Positions 24,676 through 38,154 of a stretch of 64,000 bases of DNA are shown here, one piece after another. Origin of the DNA: Linepithema humile (lineage: Eukaryota; Arthropoda; Insecta; Hymenoptera; Formicidae); NCBI RefSeq assembly GCF_040581485.1, contig NC_090129.1, forward strand, positions 18,037,264 through 18,101,263. The letters are read 5' to 3'. The notes under the pieces are model-generated. The model was not told where the DNA came from and ran no database searches. It saw only the letters and a list, made by a program, of their open reading frames with translations. Numbering within the stretch: the stretch's first letter is position 1; the number at the start of each line of letters is the position of its first letter. A program made the translations under genes and the position numbers.

Positions 24676-27600
24676 AATCTCACTTCGATTACAGATCAGA
24701 ACAATGACACGCGCCTTCGCAATCGTGAATCAATCATCGAATTCAATTTCGAATTCGTGAATTATAAATACTCGCAATGTTAATTCCTCTCACATACATA
24801 ATATTCTTAATGCATTTTTACCATAGAATTATACATTATAAAAGAATTAAAACAACGTTTATAACGTTAATAAAACATGATATTACAAGTGACGAAAGGG
24901 AAAACCGGTTCCGAAATCGATCTTTGACAATTCCGGCTGGACATAAAGTGCGGAAAAGTGTTCCAACGAGATAAGCGAGCAAACAGAGAAGGAGAAAGAG
25001 CGAAAGACACAGGTCGCGTCAACGGATGGTATTCCCCCGCGCGCGAAAAGTCAACGTTTTTCCGGCGGTCAATACGAGGAAAGCCGAGTGGCGACCGGGT
25101 GTCGGAAGGTTAGTAACTTGGTCAACGGTGAACGACCGGGAGTCTGCATCACGCATGCGCCGTTACGCCGCTGACCCAGATGCGCGCAACGTGATTGCCG
25201 TTCGGCCGTTCCCGTCGATCCTCGGCGACCCTCGGGGCCCCCTTGCGGTCGCCCCACGGCTGACCCACATCGCCGTTACTACTGCTGGCACTCGCCGCGT
25301 GGACGGCGATGCACGCGTGTTTGTTCCTTTGCGCTTCGTGTCGCGCGATCTTCTCCTTCGCCGGCAGCTGTTTTTTTTTTTTTCTATAACACGTTAACCC
25401 TTTCGATACAGAGCGTATATTTAAACGCCTTTCTAGTATCTATGATAAAAAAAAAAAATTATTATAAACATTAACTTTACAATATACCTATAATGTCGCT
25501 ATACAATAGCATAAAACCTGATATTTCAATTCTATCGACTGTCGTTAATACACTAGCATACTGTCGAATTGATTGATCGATTCATTGTAAAAAAAACATA
25601 TAACTACATTTATATATATAAAAAGAGTTCTTTTACTGTATAGTTAATATATTGCGTTTAATAAAAATCAATTTTATACGATGTGTTAACTCGATAAATA
25701 TTTAAATTCTAAATGTTAATTTATGTAGAAAATTTTATTGCATTATCACGTACATTATAATACGATAGTATCAATATGTTATATATTATTTTATACGCGG
25801 CAATGTACATACTTGTATGAGGAATATTTGTTAAGTGATGGTATTGTTTTGTTACTCTTTTTTTAAAGAATAAACATAAAGACGATCGTTTAATCTTATT
25901 TATGATTAAAAATACAGTTAAAATTATCTATATATAAAATTAAGTAAGCTTTTTTAAATATTGGACGTAATTAGAATTTCTTTCTCAATGTGCAAAATTT
26001 ACTGATAAAGCATATTCCTTCTGTCTTTACTTAAAACTCAATAGTAATATAATTATATATCTTTATAATTACTATTACTATGTATAAATGCATCAGTATT
26101 CCTACATATAAATTATAATACGTTAATTTATAAAATATGTCAGTACGTATTCTCGTCGTTTCACGGATTCTGCGTCTCTCTTCGTGTTCTGCACCGCGGA
26201 GTTCCCCAAGGCCCGCGGTCTGCGTGACTTCGCGGAGAACTTCGCGTTCTCCGACTTCGATCGGATCGGACCAAACACGATGTGAAAAGCCTTTTTGCGC
26301 TTCACCCTTTTGCAACGGTTCCTCTTATACGTGTCAAGGACTCGAATCGTAATCTTCTTACATGTCGCTGCATCCTCGAGTTCATCCGACCGAAAGGATA
26401 ACTTTTTATTATTTTGACTTACAACTGTTTTATTCCATTGCGCGAGATTGAATATTGCATCGATATAATTGTGCATTCGTAAAGTCGACATATACAAGGT
26501 AGCTCAAAAAATCTATGTAATAATAATGAAGCAAAATTTGCCACAGAATTTTAAAGTGGTTTTCCTCAGAAAAATAAATTCTCGAAAACATTGTTTAAAC
26601 TTAATAAGCTTTCACAGCTTTGAGATTTTTTTTTATCAAACTTTGTAAGCGGATTTTGTTTTTAAACTTATAGCACCCTTATCTTAGTAGTAAAATATGT
26701 TACAGGCATAAATATATAGGTTTATTAAGAAATTCTACATAATGAAACGGTAAGAGGACATTAAAATTTTTTGGTTTATTTTGTTATTTAGAATTTTGTT
26801 TGTATAACAACACAAGAAATCGACGCGCGAGTTATGCGCGGTGAAATTTAGAAAGCACGCCCGCATCGACGTGCTTGCGACCCACGTGCACTTAATATTG
26901 GGCACACAGTCAGGATATTTGAATATATATTACGTGAACATGTGAGCGCGCAGGTGAATTGCCGCGTCAAAGAGCTGTCTGCTCTATTGTCATTTGCAAA
27001 TCAAATTATAGGGAACAAAATTAGTACTCATGCATAATTTAACCTCATTACTCAAAAGATTAAATTAACAAAAATTGCTGGCTCTGCTTTCAAAAAGATG
27101 AAAATTATTTCTCATTGGGTGAACGAGGAAAACCTATCTTTAGAATATCTCGCAGCGCTGTTTTCGCTGGTTGTTTCGTGGTCAATGATCCCTAATGAAT
27201 CCGCACAAAATTGGGATAAGAGAAAAACAGCAATTTTTTCCCATTCTCGAGTGAAATGTGGCATATAATTTTGTTCAAAATAATATTTTGAAATATCGCA
27301 CATAAAAGATAATATACGACAATCCAATAATATGTGATAAGTAGTAAATAATCGTTATAATAAACAATTATGACGACAAAAAGATATCATATGACGATCA
27401 TTTGCTATTTGGGAATATTATGCTAAATTTGTAAGATATATATATATATATATATATAAACTAATTTAATTTAAACAAAAAATGAAAACAAAGTTAAATA
27501 TAAAATTTTCTGCAACATATAAAGCAATAAAAATGTATTCACAAGATATATTACTGAAAAAACTTGCGATTGAATCATCTCGTAATCTTGAAACAACTGA

Positions 27601-28087
27601 AGTCACAAGAGCGAGCATCTTAAATCTTCTTGACAAGTCGCAAAAAAAAAATGTCGCCGTTGCTCGACCAAGGATTGCGCAATGCGAAGAGCGCGTTTCG
27701 CGCTTCCGTCCCCTCGGAATACGCTTTTCCCTTTTTACACCAGGCCGGATTATAGCTTCTTACTCCACTCGTGTCGCAACGCGACCGCCGCACATCGCGT
27801 CGCAGCCTCGAGAAAATGCGACTTTCGGTTCTGCGTGTGCGGAGCGCGCGTTCGCGGAACAGTCTTCGACGATTTCGCATTCGCGCCGTGATCCCGTGCG
27901 CAATAACGAGGTACGAGCATAGTCGGGCTATGTCGGTAATAGCTGGCAGCGAGCACTATGGCATACGTATGCGATTTTATTAAGCACGCGATATTCCGGT
28001 ATTTTCAATGAGTTGCTCCGAGCAAGAGAAGGTCATGATCTAGAAATGTGATAGATCAAAGAGAGAGCGAGCGAGAGAGAAGGGAAA

Positions 28088-28101
28088 GGGGGGGGGGGGG
28101 G
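28088..28101. repeat. G14 homopolymer
   Basis: Fourteen consecutive G follow a GA-rich segment. Such runs are prone to length error in sequencing and can form G-quadruplex-like structures. Confidence 0.9.
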
Positions 28102-31100
28102 CTCAAATGAAAAGCTTTCCTGGCGAAAGAATCCAGTATCACAGCATAAATAGATCCAAGTTTTTTGATAACTGCCACTTAAAAGCCATTAGAGATTTGA
28201 TTTGATATTAATTCCATTTTGTTAAACTACAGATTTTAGAGACTGACTTCTGAAAGTTACGATATAAAATATTCTTTTTACTTTGTCATATAAAGCTGTT
28301 TATTTTTACGATATAAAAAATTAAAATGTCTTTTAATAATTTGTCGGTTTGAAGAGTCCATGTGCACCTTGGATGCATCGTATATTTCTTTTATGTCATA
28401 GAGAGAAGCAAATAATAAATATCGGCTTGTCCCGATAAACCGGGTTCTCGACTGGAATCGCTAATGGATCGTCGCCTTCGCCGCGAAACGAAAGGTTCGC
28501 GGTGCGCGGGTGAAATGCATGATTGAATATTACGTGGCGGCAATGCAACGCTTCGCCTACATCGCTTCTCACGTACCTACATACCTGCATCCTCCTACGC
28601 GCCACTTGCAAGCTCTCACGTTTTACGTCAGTCGCATCGTCCGTCGACCGACTCGGGGAATCCGCACGCAGAAAAACTTCCGGAGTGAATATACGTTTTT
28701 TTCACGTTTATTCGGCTTTATTAATAACTTCGGATTAGATCGAAGTGCCCAAAATATTCATTCATTTTTTGTATTATATTTTTACACAATTTCTATGTTT
28801 TTACTTCTATATTTATACGTCCAAAAATTCTTAAATATTGAGGATACAAGAAAAATATTCCTGTGTATTCCTGTTTATCCAAAACTGTGTTTATCAAAAT
28901 GTGTAAAATTGAATTTCAGACCGTGTTAAATTTAAATAATAATTACGTAATGTACAATTCATTGTTTTGTACAATTACTACTGTCAAATCAAAGTTTAAT
29001 TCCGAGCATATTATTTAACTTATCTTACTTTTGAATTAATTAGTTTATTGAGACAAGACAGCTCCCCGAAAAATTGAAGATAAAACGGATTGAGAAATTT
29101 ATTGTAATAATGTAATTGTTCATATTAGAGATCGATGATTTTGCGCATGTATATAACCATCAGCAGTCCAATGACAGGGCTATGCATCACGTGTGAACGC
29201 GTGGGCGTGCGTGTGTAATCGGTTTTGTAATTGGTCGATCACACGAACGTTTCTGGCAAGCGATTCGACACGCATTACTCCAAACGATCGCTTTCCTCGT
29301 TAGGATAATGCTAGATAATATCTAATATTACGTGCGATACAAATGAATATTGTAAAACATTGTAAATGTTTAATTTGCCAGAAATTGACGCGCTACAACG
29401 CGTATATTCTTAAAACCAATGAACATGATAAAATATCGCTACCGTGAAGAAAAGACCATGAAAGTTCGAATCAAATTTATAGCTGCGCGGATGGCGAACA
29501 AGTTAAACTTAAACTAGACAATATTTCACAGCAATGGATTGAAATTAAGCAATATTTTATGCGATGGAAAGGATAAAAGGAAATAATTGATAAGGTTACA
29601 TTAATAATTAAAATAAAATTCGCAAGAGTGAAAATGTATCGTCCCTCATTTATGCAAACTTTCATGAACATGCATATCAGTTTTGCGATGTTATATCACT
29701 GTAAAGATTTTACCACGTTTCAGAATTTAATATGCTCGGAATCCGAGCCGCCCTGACAAGACAATGTATGTTAAATGTGAAAATGCTGAGAGTAAACTCA
29801 TTCGAAAATGGTACATCGTCGTTTTCATAGAAATGTACCATATATGAAATCGATCAAAACGCAGGATCGATAAGATGTACGCGAATAAACGCTTTAATAT
29901 TGGTAGACGCCCTCGTTACCCGTAGAATGTAGGTTAACCACGAAGTTAAAAGCAGAGTACGGTATTTTATATTCCGAAGAGCTGCGCTAACTTTTTAATA
30001 TTATACCCTAGAATGCCGTAGAACTCGTGTTACGCGATGTTCATTTCTGTTTAATAACATGATAACAGTTCCCGTTTTCTTTTAATGAGATGTATGATAT
30101 TATATCATCAAAGATGCAAGTTAGACTTTTTGTTTATGACAGTAATAGTGAGATAAAAGAACATTTCTTTCGTAAGCATCTCTTTTTATACGATAATCAA
30201 TATACAAATATGAATATCAACACATCGCAGAACGCGTCAAAATTTAACTAAGCATCATATATGTTGTATTGTATATATACAATTTATTTTCGCATCTGGA
30301 ACTCATCAATCTCGTTGTAAATAGTATAAGATCCGTTAACACGTGCAAACATAAAAATAAATGTGAGCTTTCCAATTCTCTTAAGAAAGATGTTGTTTCT
30401 GAACAAAAATAATTTACTCTAATGCAAAGTAGTAAACTTGCAATATGTGCAGACATTAAACATGAACTTTTTAGTAATCTGTTATTTCAGTTGAGAATAA
30501 AAATATTTTTCATACATACATACATACATATATATATATAATTTTTTTTTTACTTTTATTTTAAAAAGTAAAGCATCTAACAAATTGCAAAGATATATGC
30601 AAAGATGTAGCAAACATATATAGTAAGAATGATCAATAACGTTAAAATATTTGTTAAGAAACGATTCTTATGAAAGAAATATTTTCAATGATTTTTTGAC
30701 GAAAAGTTTTTTTCTAGAATACAGAAACGTCTTATCACTTGGAAATATAAGATCTCAAGTCCTGAGTTCTTGAATTTATAAAAACTCAATCTTTTTAAAA
30801 CACGCAATAATTAATGTTCAAAATATGCATTAAATCATGGAAAAGAGTGTGCCAGTTAAACTCTAATTTAACAAATTTTATTTCAATAATGTTAATTAGT
30901 ATTCAATCACATCTCATTTTCATAAAATTTTACTGAATAATACTTATAAACAAATTAAAAAATGCATCTATAATAGCATAGAGCATAAGCATAAGTATGC
31001 CAAAAATATTCCTCGCACACATGTATAAATAATGATATATAGTATTTCCTAAATCAAGATCAAAAGTCATATAGATAATTATAGCAGAATGATTCACGCA

Positions 31101-31109
31101 TATATCGAA

Positions 31110-31600
31110 ATATGAAACCCGAGTGTCGCGAGAAAGTCGGTGTCGCGATTTCCATTGTCAGGTGGAGCGATGCACCTTTTCGGCAATCGCATCGTGGGGC
31201 GTCGTCGGCCGTTTTCACATCGCGAAGGAGAGGCCGAAAGTCGGAGAAAAGTCGATGACGATGATGACGCCGCGTGTGCGTAGCATGTGCGAGCGTGTGA
31301 GGCGCGCGCGAGTCAGCGCGTGAGGGAAAAGACAGGCGGAAAGTGGGACGGAGGACGACGAGTGCGGCACGGCGAGGGGAGCTGCAGCGTGCGCGCATCG
31401 GCGCGCACTGCACAGTGCATGCACCTCCGAGAGGTGTGGGTGAGACGCGCGTGTGTGTTGGCGTGAGCGTGTAACTGGGTCGCGGGTTCGACAACTTCAG
31501 CCAAGGCTGCTCGTACAGTGGTTCTCGATCCTCTTCTCTTCGCAACAGCGTTCGATTTTGTATCGAGCCGCCGGCGACCGGGCTGTAATACGGCGAAAGC
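31110..31600. other. CpG-rich island
   Basis: GC-rich segment inside AT-rich intron, with a minus-strand frame of about 200 codons spanning it. The frame is His/Arg/Pro/Ser-rich with no recognised domain and is explained by composition. A regulatory element or unannotated promoter is possible. Confidence 0.35.
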
Positions 31601-33009
31601 CGTGATATTATTGTTACTGCGGCGTGTTGCTTTTTTTTTGTTGCTATTGTTTGCGCGGTCTTGCTGAAACTTATATCCAATGAAATAAAATGTAAAGTAT
31701 ATATTTTATCGCAATATATGTTGCAATAATTTTATATTGCTTTTTATCAGAATAGTATTATAAATGAAATATATGCTATAGAATAAAGGACAGTATTGCA
31801 ATATTGCAATTGTAAATTAATGTAACAAAGCTTTAGGAAGTATAAAAAAATTATATTAAATAAAATATGAAATATAAAATCATTGCAAATAAAATACAAG
31901 ATGATATAAAATACAAAATAATTGATATTAAATAAAATTTGCAAAATATGGGGGTTTTGTAATTTTAACATACAGTTAAATAATATATATATCATTTTCG
32001 ATGTATAAGAGGTCAAAGCAACTATTAATATGATTCTACATCGAATAACGATGCTTATTTATTTATTTAAAATGTCAAAAAGGAGCACCATATGCACATT
32101 GTAAAAAAAGACAAGCAATTAATACTATATAAGAAAAATATGTTAAATATTTCGATACTAGTCTGTTTAAATTCTCTTCAATTAAGAGTTAATCTTAAGT
32201 GTCCCAGATCTTATGTATCAATCTTATGCTAATTTGATTGTAAAATGTCATCGTTTGAATATTAAATTCCGCATAAAATTAAACATTCTCTGATTTTATT
32301 CGCGCGCGGATCGGCGAAAGAAGTTACGAGTTGCGTTAGATATTGCGGGATATTCTTGCGCGCGTAGCCGAAGGCGAAAATGGCAGGTGTCATTGTAGGA
32401 TAGCGATGGAATATGTGCATGTATATGTTACGCTACACTATGTATTCTCCATTTGATTGCTGTGTCTTTCCTGTGTCTATCAAAGAGGAATTATTCTTCT
32501 AATTGACCTTTAGCACGAGCAGATTTTTATTTCAACATATTGCGGTCTCCTTTATTTTTTTACACATGAAGAAAAGCGATATAAAAGTGTCACAAGACAC
32601 TTATTACGAAAGAACTTTTTGCAAAAATTATCTCCTCTCTCTTTTACTTATGCAGACGTATGTACGATATTCTGAACTGTTATACGTCATTGGCCATAGA
32701 TACTAAAAAAATGAAGATCTCAATTACCAAGGCATTTGAAAACAATCGATTCCATTCTATAACTTTCAAACAGAAGGCAGAAAATGTTGAATGTGCATAT
32801 ATAGGATATTCGTTCTTTCACCTCCGAGTTATAGAACGACATCGCGTTCTCGTTTCACGGTATTGATCTAATGTTGACTATTAAAAAACTGTAACACGAT
32901 CGAGGATCTTAAACTGTATTGTTATTTCAATTGTTTAGGCTTTATTTTGACAGGTTAAATTTTCTTCAAAGCAGAAACAGTTTCAGATTAAAGAATTTGT
33001 AAAAAAGCC

Positions 33010-33014
<5 letters not shown>

Positions 33015-33042
<28 letters not shown>
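33015..33042. repeat. T28 homopolymer
   Basis: A run of 28 T on the plus strand. It could be a retroelement poly(A) tail on the minus strand or a simple repeat; nothing nearby decides. Confidence 0.9.
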
Positions 33043-33047
<5 letters not shown>

Positions 33048-33207
33048 GATTGAATGTCAAAATGATCATAAATGTAAATGTATGTAAATACAAAATGTAG
33101 TAGATATTTCATTTAGTAACTAATTATTTTCATTAATCATAAAGTAGAATGTTAACTCGTAAGATTCATTACTAAATTCCGTTTTCACACTAATTTGTAT
33201 TGACACC

Positions 33208-33245
33208 GTGATGTAATATTAGTAAACACAGTGATGTAATATTAC
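33208..33245. repeat. Short direct repeat, 23-bp period
   Basis: GTGATGTAATATTA occurs twice, starting 23 bases apart, in AT-rich intron. Confidence 0.7.
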
Positions 33246-34440
33246 TTGAGAATGGATTTTTATCTTTCGATAGAGATCAATAGACCGCTAAGTGACGCTC
33301 TCACTGATCGCTATAATAATTGATAGAAATTTAATACCGATAACAATGTAATAAGGATCGCGAATTCTTTTTTTTTTTTCATCTTTTTTGTATCGTTTAA
33401 AGTCTTCTCGCTACGCAACACCTTTGCTACGGCTTCGATAAAAAAGTCAGTCACGTTGTGTAGTTTGTACGTAAATAAGCACCGGGACGAGATCCGACTA
33501 TCATATTTACGCAGGACGCGATTACATAAACCCTCTTTCTCTTGATCCCCTCTCTTATTCACTCGTTCTTGCCTTCTTCTTCTTTTTATAATTTATTTTC
33601 ATTAATTAAATAAAACAAATTACTTTTTCAGCATCTTTCCTTTGCATTTATTGTACGTTTAATATTTTATCTTTCTTTTCTTACATTTCAGATTTCATCC
33701 CTGCCTTAATGTTCGTTTTATCGTGGAAAATTTATATCGATTACTTTTATTATCCTTTCTACATAATTTTCTTTTTAAAAAGTTTTTAGTCTTTCAATGT
33801 GAAGCGCCTAAGATAAACACCATCCCATTTTGTTCTATTCTACTTTCTCTCTCTTTCTCTTTTTTTTCTGTGGCGCGTGCGACGCGCAGGTACGCAGGGA
33901 GGAAAATACGAAGTTGGTGTGCTCGAGCGCGAAATCGCAACGACAATGCGCCGCGACGCGGACGTCGAGTAAATACGACGCTCCCCGGAATCGATTTCTC
34001 CACCCTTCACAACCCCCGTTCCGCGCCGTTCCCTCCGCGCTTCCGTTACAAGCATGCATCATCCATCGTACAGCTGAAAGCGCAACCCACCCCCACCCCT
34101 GCGAGCTTTTGCTGCGGTGAAAAGTGCGTGTTAACGATTTGGAACTGAACCCCCGCTAAACAAAGTTATATCTTTTATGAAAGAGAATACAGATTCCATT
34201 CATTAGAAATGAATTGGAAATTGATATATAGCGCTCTATCTCATTTGATCGATTTTTATTATATTTCGAACGTCGCGATGAACAATGGAAATACAATTTG
34301 TTGATAACATAGGTATATATATGTATGTTTGTATATAGAAATTGCCTAACAGAGTTTTTTTCCACTCAATTATACAAAAATGTCACAAAATGTATTCCTT
34401 TAAGTATCGTAACGTCTAATTTCAAATTAAAATCTTTATT

Positions 34441-34478
34441 GTATTAAAGTTGTATTAAAGTTATTGTATTAAAGTTAT
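34441..34478. repeat. Short tandem repeat of GTATTAAAGTT
   Basis: Three near copies of TGTATTAAAGTT follow one another with 11-15 base spacing. Confidence 0.7.
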
Positions 34479-34804
34479 TTTTATGGAATTAGAAAATTAT
34501 ATAAATTTACAAATTGATTTACTTTGTTATTGTGTCCGATTAAATAATATTCTAGAAATAGAGCAAATTTTATCCATTCAGAATTTTATTCCAGAATTTC
34601 TATAGCCGCGTAAATTGGTGAAATCGATCGATTTCTCAATCTTATGGGGGTATTTAAAGCTCTGCCCTGCCCTGCTCCGCTTCCGTTTTCTCTGCCACCC
34701 CTTGTAGTCTCGCCGGTAACCCTCTCTGCGAATACGACTGTGCCTCCCTCTTCGTACAATGTGTTACGTAAGATTTACATCAAACTTTAACGGCATTTTC
34801 TCCG

Positions 34805-34921
34805 ATGGATTTCAAGACGATGTTTCCCCAGCGAAAGTTTGTGTCAACGTTATCTTTTCTTGTAAACATTGTGATAAGTTCGTTTAATAAGTCTCAAGCG
34901 TCGCAGTATAGAGAAGATTAA
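34805..34921 (+). CDS. Candidate signal-peptide exon of a nested plus-strand gene (doubtful)
   Basis: ATG at 34805 opens a 38-codon frame, MDFKTMFPQRKFVSTLSFL then VNIVISSFNKSQASQ. It has a basic start, a hydrophobic core and a small-residue cleavage site after SQA, as in a secretory signal. A TATTTAAAG box lies about 150 bases upstream (34651). Possible donors are weak: CGCA|GTATAG (phase 2) or TCTT|GTAAAC (phase 0). Only the second keeps the frame of the exon at 35226, and it would cut the hydrophobic core. The case is suggestive only. Confidence 0.18.
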   Translation: MDFKTMFPQRKFVSTLSFLVNIVISSFNKSQASQYRED

Positions 34922-35225
34922 AAACTTTTGATCTTTGGAAATTAACCAAATATTTTCTTTCTTATAAATTTTTTCAAATATATTAATTCAATTATTTAAA
35001 TTTAATATTTTCTGACAGGAAAAATTGTAATAAAAAATATTTTGAATTTTGCACACGTTATTTATGCAAGTGAGATCTTTTTCTCTGTATAATTACAAGA
35101 AAATTAACTTAAAATTCTTTTCCACAGTCCAGATTATTATATAATAATTTTTGTTATTTACAAGACATTCATAATATTTAATATATTCCTTCTACTGTTA
35201 TTCAACATTTGTTTTATACTTGCAG

Positions 35226-35381
35226 GACGAGATGCCGAAGAAAAAGTCATGCATGCAAGGTAAACGCATTTTCTACAGTGCAAAGTTTTCCGATGATGGA
35301 GATAAATCGATGATCAGTTGCAAGGACGTTGCTAACGAGCCTAATGATACAACGCTCGTACAGGTATGTCCGAACAGATAG
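35226..35381 (+). CDS. Candidate nested plus-strand coding exon with good splice sites
   Basis: A strong acceptor (TTTGTTTTATACTTGCAG) precedes an open frame beginning D-E-M-P-K-K-K-S-C-M-Q-G-K-R. The frame continues with IFYSAKFSDDGDKSMISC and KDVANEPNDTTLVQ, and meets a good donor CAG|GTATGT at 35363/35364. Read through, it ends four codons after VCPNR at TAG 35381. The composition is mixed and protein-like, with three Cys. The gene runs opposite to HR3 inside its 32-kb intron. No family is recognised. A 115-codon minus-strand frame (35594-35247) overlaps it, so at most one of the two is likely to be real. Confidence 0.3.
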   Translation, partial: DEMPKKKSCMQGKRIFYSAKFSDDGDKSMISCKDVANEPNDTTLVQVCPNR

Positions 35382-36699
35382 GTCTAAATCGGTAACGATG
35401 CCGAGCCAAGATGCTCGCAATGTTGTCCTACATCCGATCGCATCGTTGAAACCGCGCAATCGATCCATGATCTTCTCTTTTCTGCACTCCCCTTTCTCGC
35501 CCTTAATCAATACCAAGAGAACCTTATTTACGAAAGCATTCGTTAGCGGAATGACTTCAAAGCGAGCGTGATGATTTGATGAATTTTGTATCATTGCCTG
35601 GATATCGTAGATTTTTCGATTCCTTTTAACGAATATCGTTTATTTTTCTAAGTATGTTGCATAATTCGTTAATATTTCAATGAGCAACGAATAAAATAAT
35701 ATAACAATAATAATATGATACTTATTGGAGAAATTGCCGTCAGGATATAATCTCAGGTTTTACACCTCCTACTAATCATGTGAGAATTATGTGACATAAG
35801 CGTAAAAGTGTCAACCGAAAGCTCTCTCGCGATATCGGGATATCCCGCTTTAAGGAGCTTTGCGTTCACTCCCAAGGCGCATGCACGTCGCTTCGTAAGT
35901 TCCTTCTTGAGGATCTCGAGACTCCTCGACGCATTATGTCAGTGATTCCCCACATTTTCAACGCACGAAAGCACAGAAGTAAAAACCTACATTGAACTCG
36001 TTCAAGAGTCTCGCAAAACATTTACTGACATTTATTTCCAAATCATATCCCGCGATTTGCAAGTTTACATTTTGCTTATTACAATTTCGCCAGAACATTT
36101 TGCATTCTTTGCGATTCCTATTTTAAAAGGCTAATTGAATATAATATAAAGATTCTTCAATTATAAGTTTATCGAAACAATTGGCTATATCTTCGTACAT
36201 TTTTTATTGTGCTTATTATATAAATTATATATGAAGAAACAATTTTGAAAAAGGGCACACGTATAATAAGAATATGGGTCAAAATGTTTTCTAACAGAAA
36301 ATCAATTCGACATTAATAATGTAAAATATTCCTACTTAGTATTTAATGCAATGTTAATGAAAGCTAATGCAATTTTGAGATAGTGTAACCTATATTTATT
36401 TCCTTTTTGAATAACTCGTAAAAATTGCAATGATAATTTGCTCTTAAGATGTATTAATATCTATAATCGATGTAATTTAAATAAATGACATGCATTATCC
36501 ATTTTTGGAGCGTAGAAATGAAGAAAAATCAAATTTATATGAAATATTTTCAAAGGGAGTTTTTCTTGTAAATTTACAGTTTCTATAAATGGAAGCAGTA
36601 TTTTATGGATGCGAACACATCCAAGCACTAACGCACAAGAAGAGCTGAATTAAAAATCGGCAGCGTTCTTTCTCGTCGCCTTTATCGTTTTCACCGTAT

Positions 36700-37260
36700 T
36701 TACGAAAAGCCGGTGCTATTCACGAGCTGAAGATTCTTGCACTCCATTAACACAGAGCGCTTGCATCGACGAGCCGGAAAGCCTCGTCTCTCTCGTCACA
36801 GCGCGAGTGGGAGATATTACAAAACGGCAGTAGAGCATTGTTTTACATCTCCTCCCCGTCCCTCCCGTCCCTCGCTTTCCTCTTTACCCCACCTTTCATC
36901 TCTCGGCGGAGAGAAACGCTCGCGCTTTCGGACGATGCGGAAACGATGCACGTGCGAGCGTATCGACGTTTCGCCGTCGCCGATGACGGCGGCGGCGGCG
37001 GCGGCGTCGGCGGCAGCGGTGGTGGCGGCGGCAGCGGTGGCGGCGGCGGCGGCAGCGGCGTCGTCGTCGTTGTCGACGTCGACACGACGAGAAGCGCCCG
37101 TCGGTTGCACGGCCGCGCAACTATCGATCTGGGAACCCACGCTTCCGTTCCTCCTCCGTCCTCCGTCGCCGCTGCCTCCAACGCCGCCACCACCGCCGCC
37201 ACCACCACCACCGACCTCCCGTAACTGCAGCCGCAGCTGCAGTAGCAGCGACGGTGACGA
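36700..37260. other. CpG-rich island with (GGC)n and CCX repeats
   Basis: GC-rich low-complexity segment with GGC/AGC repeats at about 36987-37081 and CCN repeats at about 37150-37215. One plus-strand frame would read a Cys/Arg-rich start, poly-Ala, then poly-Pro, ending SSSDGDDYVDDFTS. No splice or family evidence supports it, so I list the segment as composition rather than as a gene. Confidence 0.4.
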
Positions 37261-38016
37261 TTATGTCGACGATTTCACGAGCAATCGTTCCGTTTTTTTT
37301 TTGTTTATGGTACGCGTATTATTTTAAGCGCGTTTCTCGCTTCTGTTTATATTTTGTCAATTGTATTATTTCAACTAAAATCGCACAACTTTGCATGTAG
37401 GTTTTTTTTTCAATTCGCAGTCAGTTGAAGGGAACTGCGGAAACAGTTTCGTGGATTTCGTGTTATAAGCGTAAATAAAAAAAAACGCCTTCCGTGAACC
37501 AAGTGCTACTCGTTTTTTTATTTCCAGCTTTAAAAAGATCATTGACGCGAGACTGTATCTCTTAGTGTAGAGTTATAGATTACTCAGCTGTTTTATTTCC
37601 ATCTCCCACTACTTTTCGGTATAATTATCTCAATAACGATTATTTATATCATTTGTTTGCAATTACACAAGTATGGTTAAATCCTTCGAATTTATCAATA
37701 GTTTTTTAATGACGCTTTCATGTGAGCGTTAACTTTCGTAAACGCGTCGTAACTTTTAATTGACCGTTTCTTAATTTCACCAGCAAGTGATGATGTAGAA
37801 TAAATACACTTTACTTCTTCGATCAATAATGAAAGGAAAGAAGAAAGCTGAACAGATTTGTTGTATAAATAAGTTATTTGTTATTGATAATATCGATCGA
37901 ATACTAAATGTAATGATAATTTATTCTCAGAATTGCATTATATTTTATAAATTATTCAAAAATAAGGTTTCCCAAAATAGGAACCAAAAGGTAAAAAATC
38001 TGAGAAAAACAATCGC

Positions 38017-38154
38017 ATATAAAATTAAATTAAATTATCGCTTAATTGTTAAATTAAATAAAAATAAATAAATATATTATATATATATATATAATGTATT
38101 TATTTATTTTTATTTAATTTAACAATTAAGCGATAATTTAATTTAATTTTATAT
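38017..38154. repeat. Perfect 58-bp inverted repeat around an (AT)n loop
   Basis: Arms 38017-38074 and 38097-38154 are exact reverse complements over 58 bases. The 22-base centre (TAT...AATG) is itself nearly self-complementary. The whole 138 bp is therefore an almost uninterrupted palindrome. No target-site duplication is visible at its edges and no coding content is present. A plus-strand frame of about 80 codons runs into its left arm but is Lys/Asn/Ile-rich and not recognised. Confidence 0.95.

Noticed and set aside
31060..31680. Minus-strand frame of about 206 codons
   Set aside because: His/Arg/Ser/Pro-rich with no recognisable motif, confined to a CpG-rich island; no splice or promoter support for a protein.
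35247..35594. Minus-strand 115-codon ATG frame
   Set aside because: No recognised domain or splice context; it overlaps the plus-strand candidate exon, which has better splice signals. Not fully excluded.
36737..37327. Plus-strand frame with poly-Ala and poly-Pro
   Set aside because: Low-complexity GGC/CCN DNA; the true ATG is internal and no exon boundary or family supports it. Kept only as a GC-rich segment.
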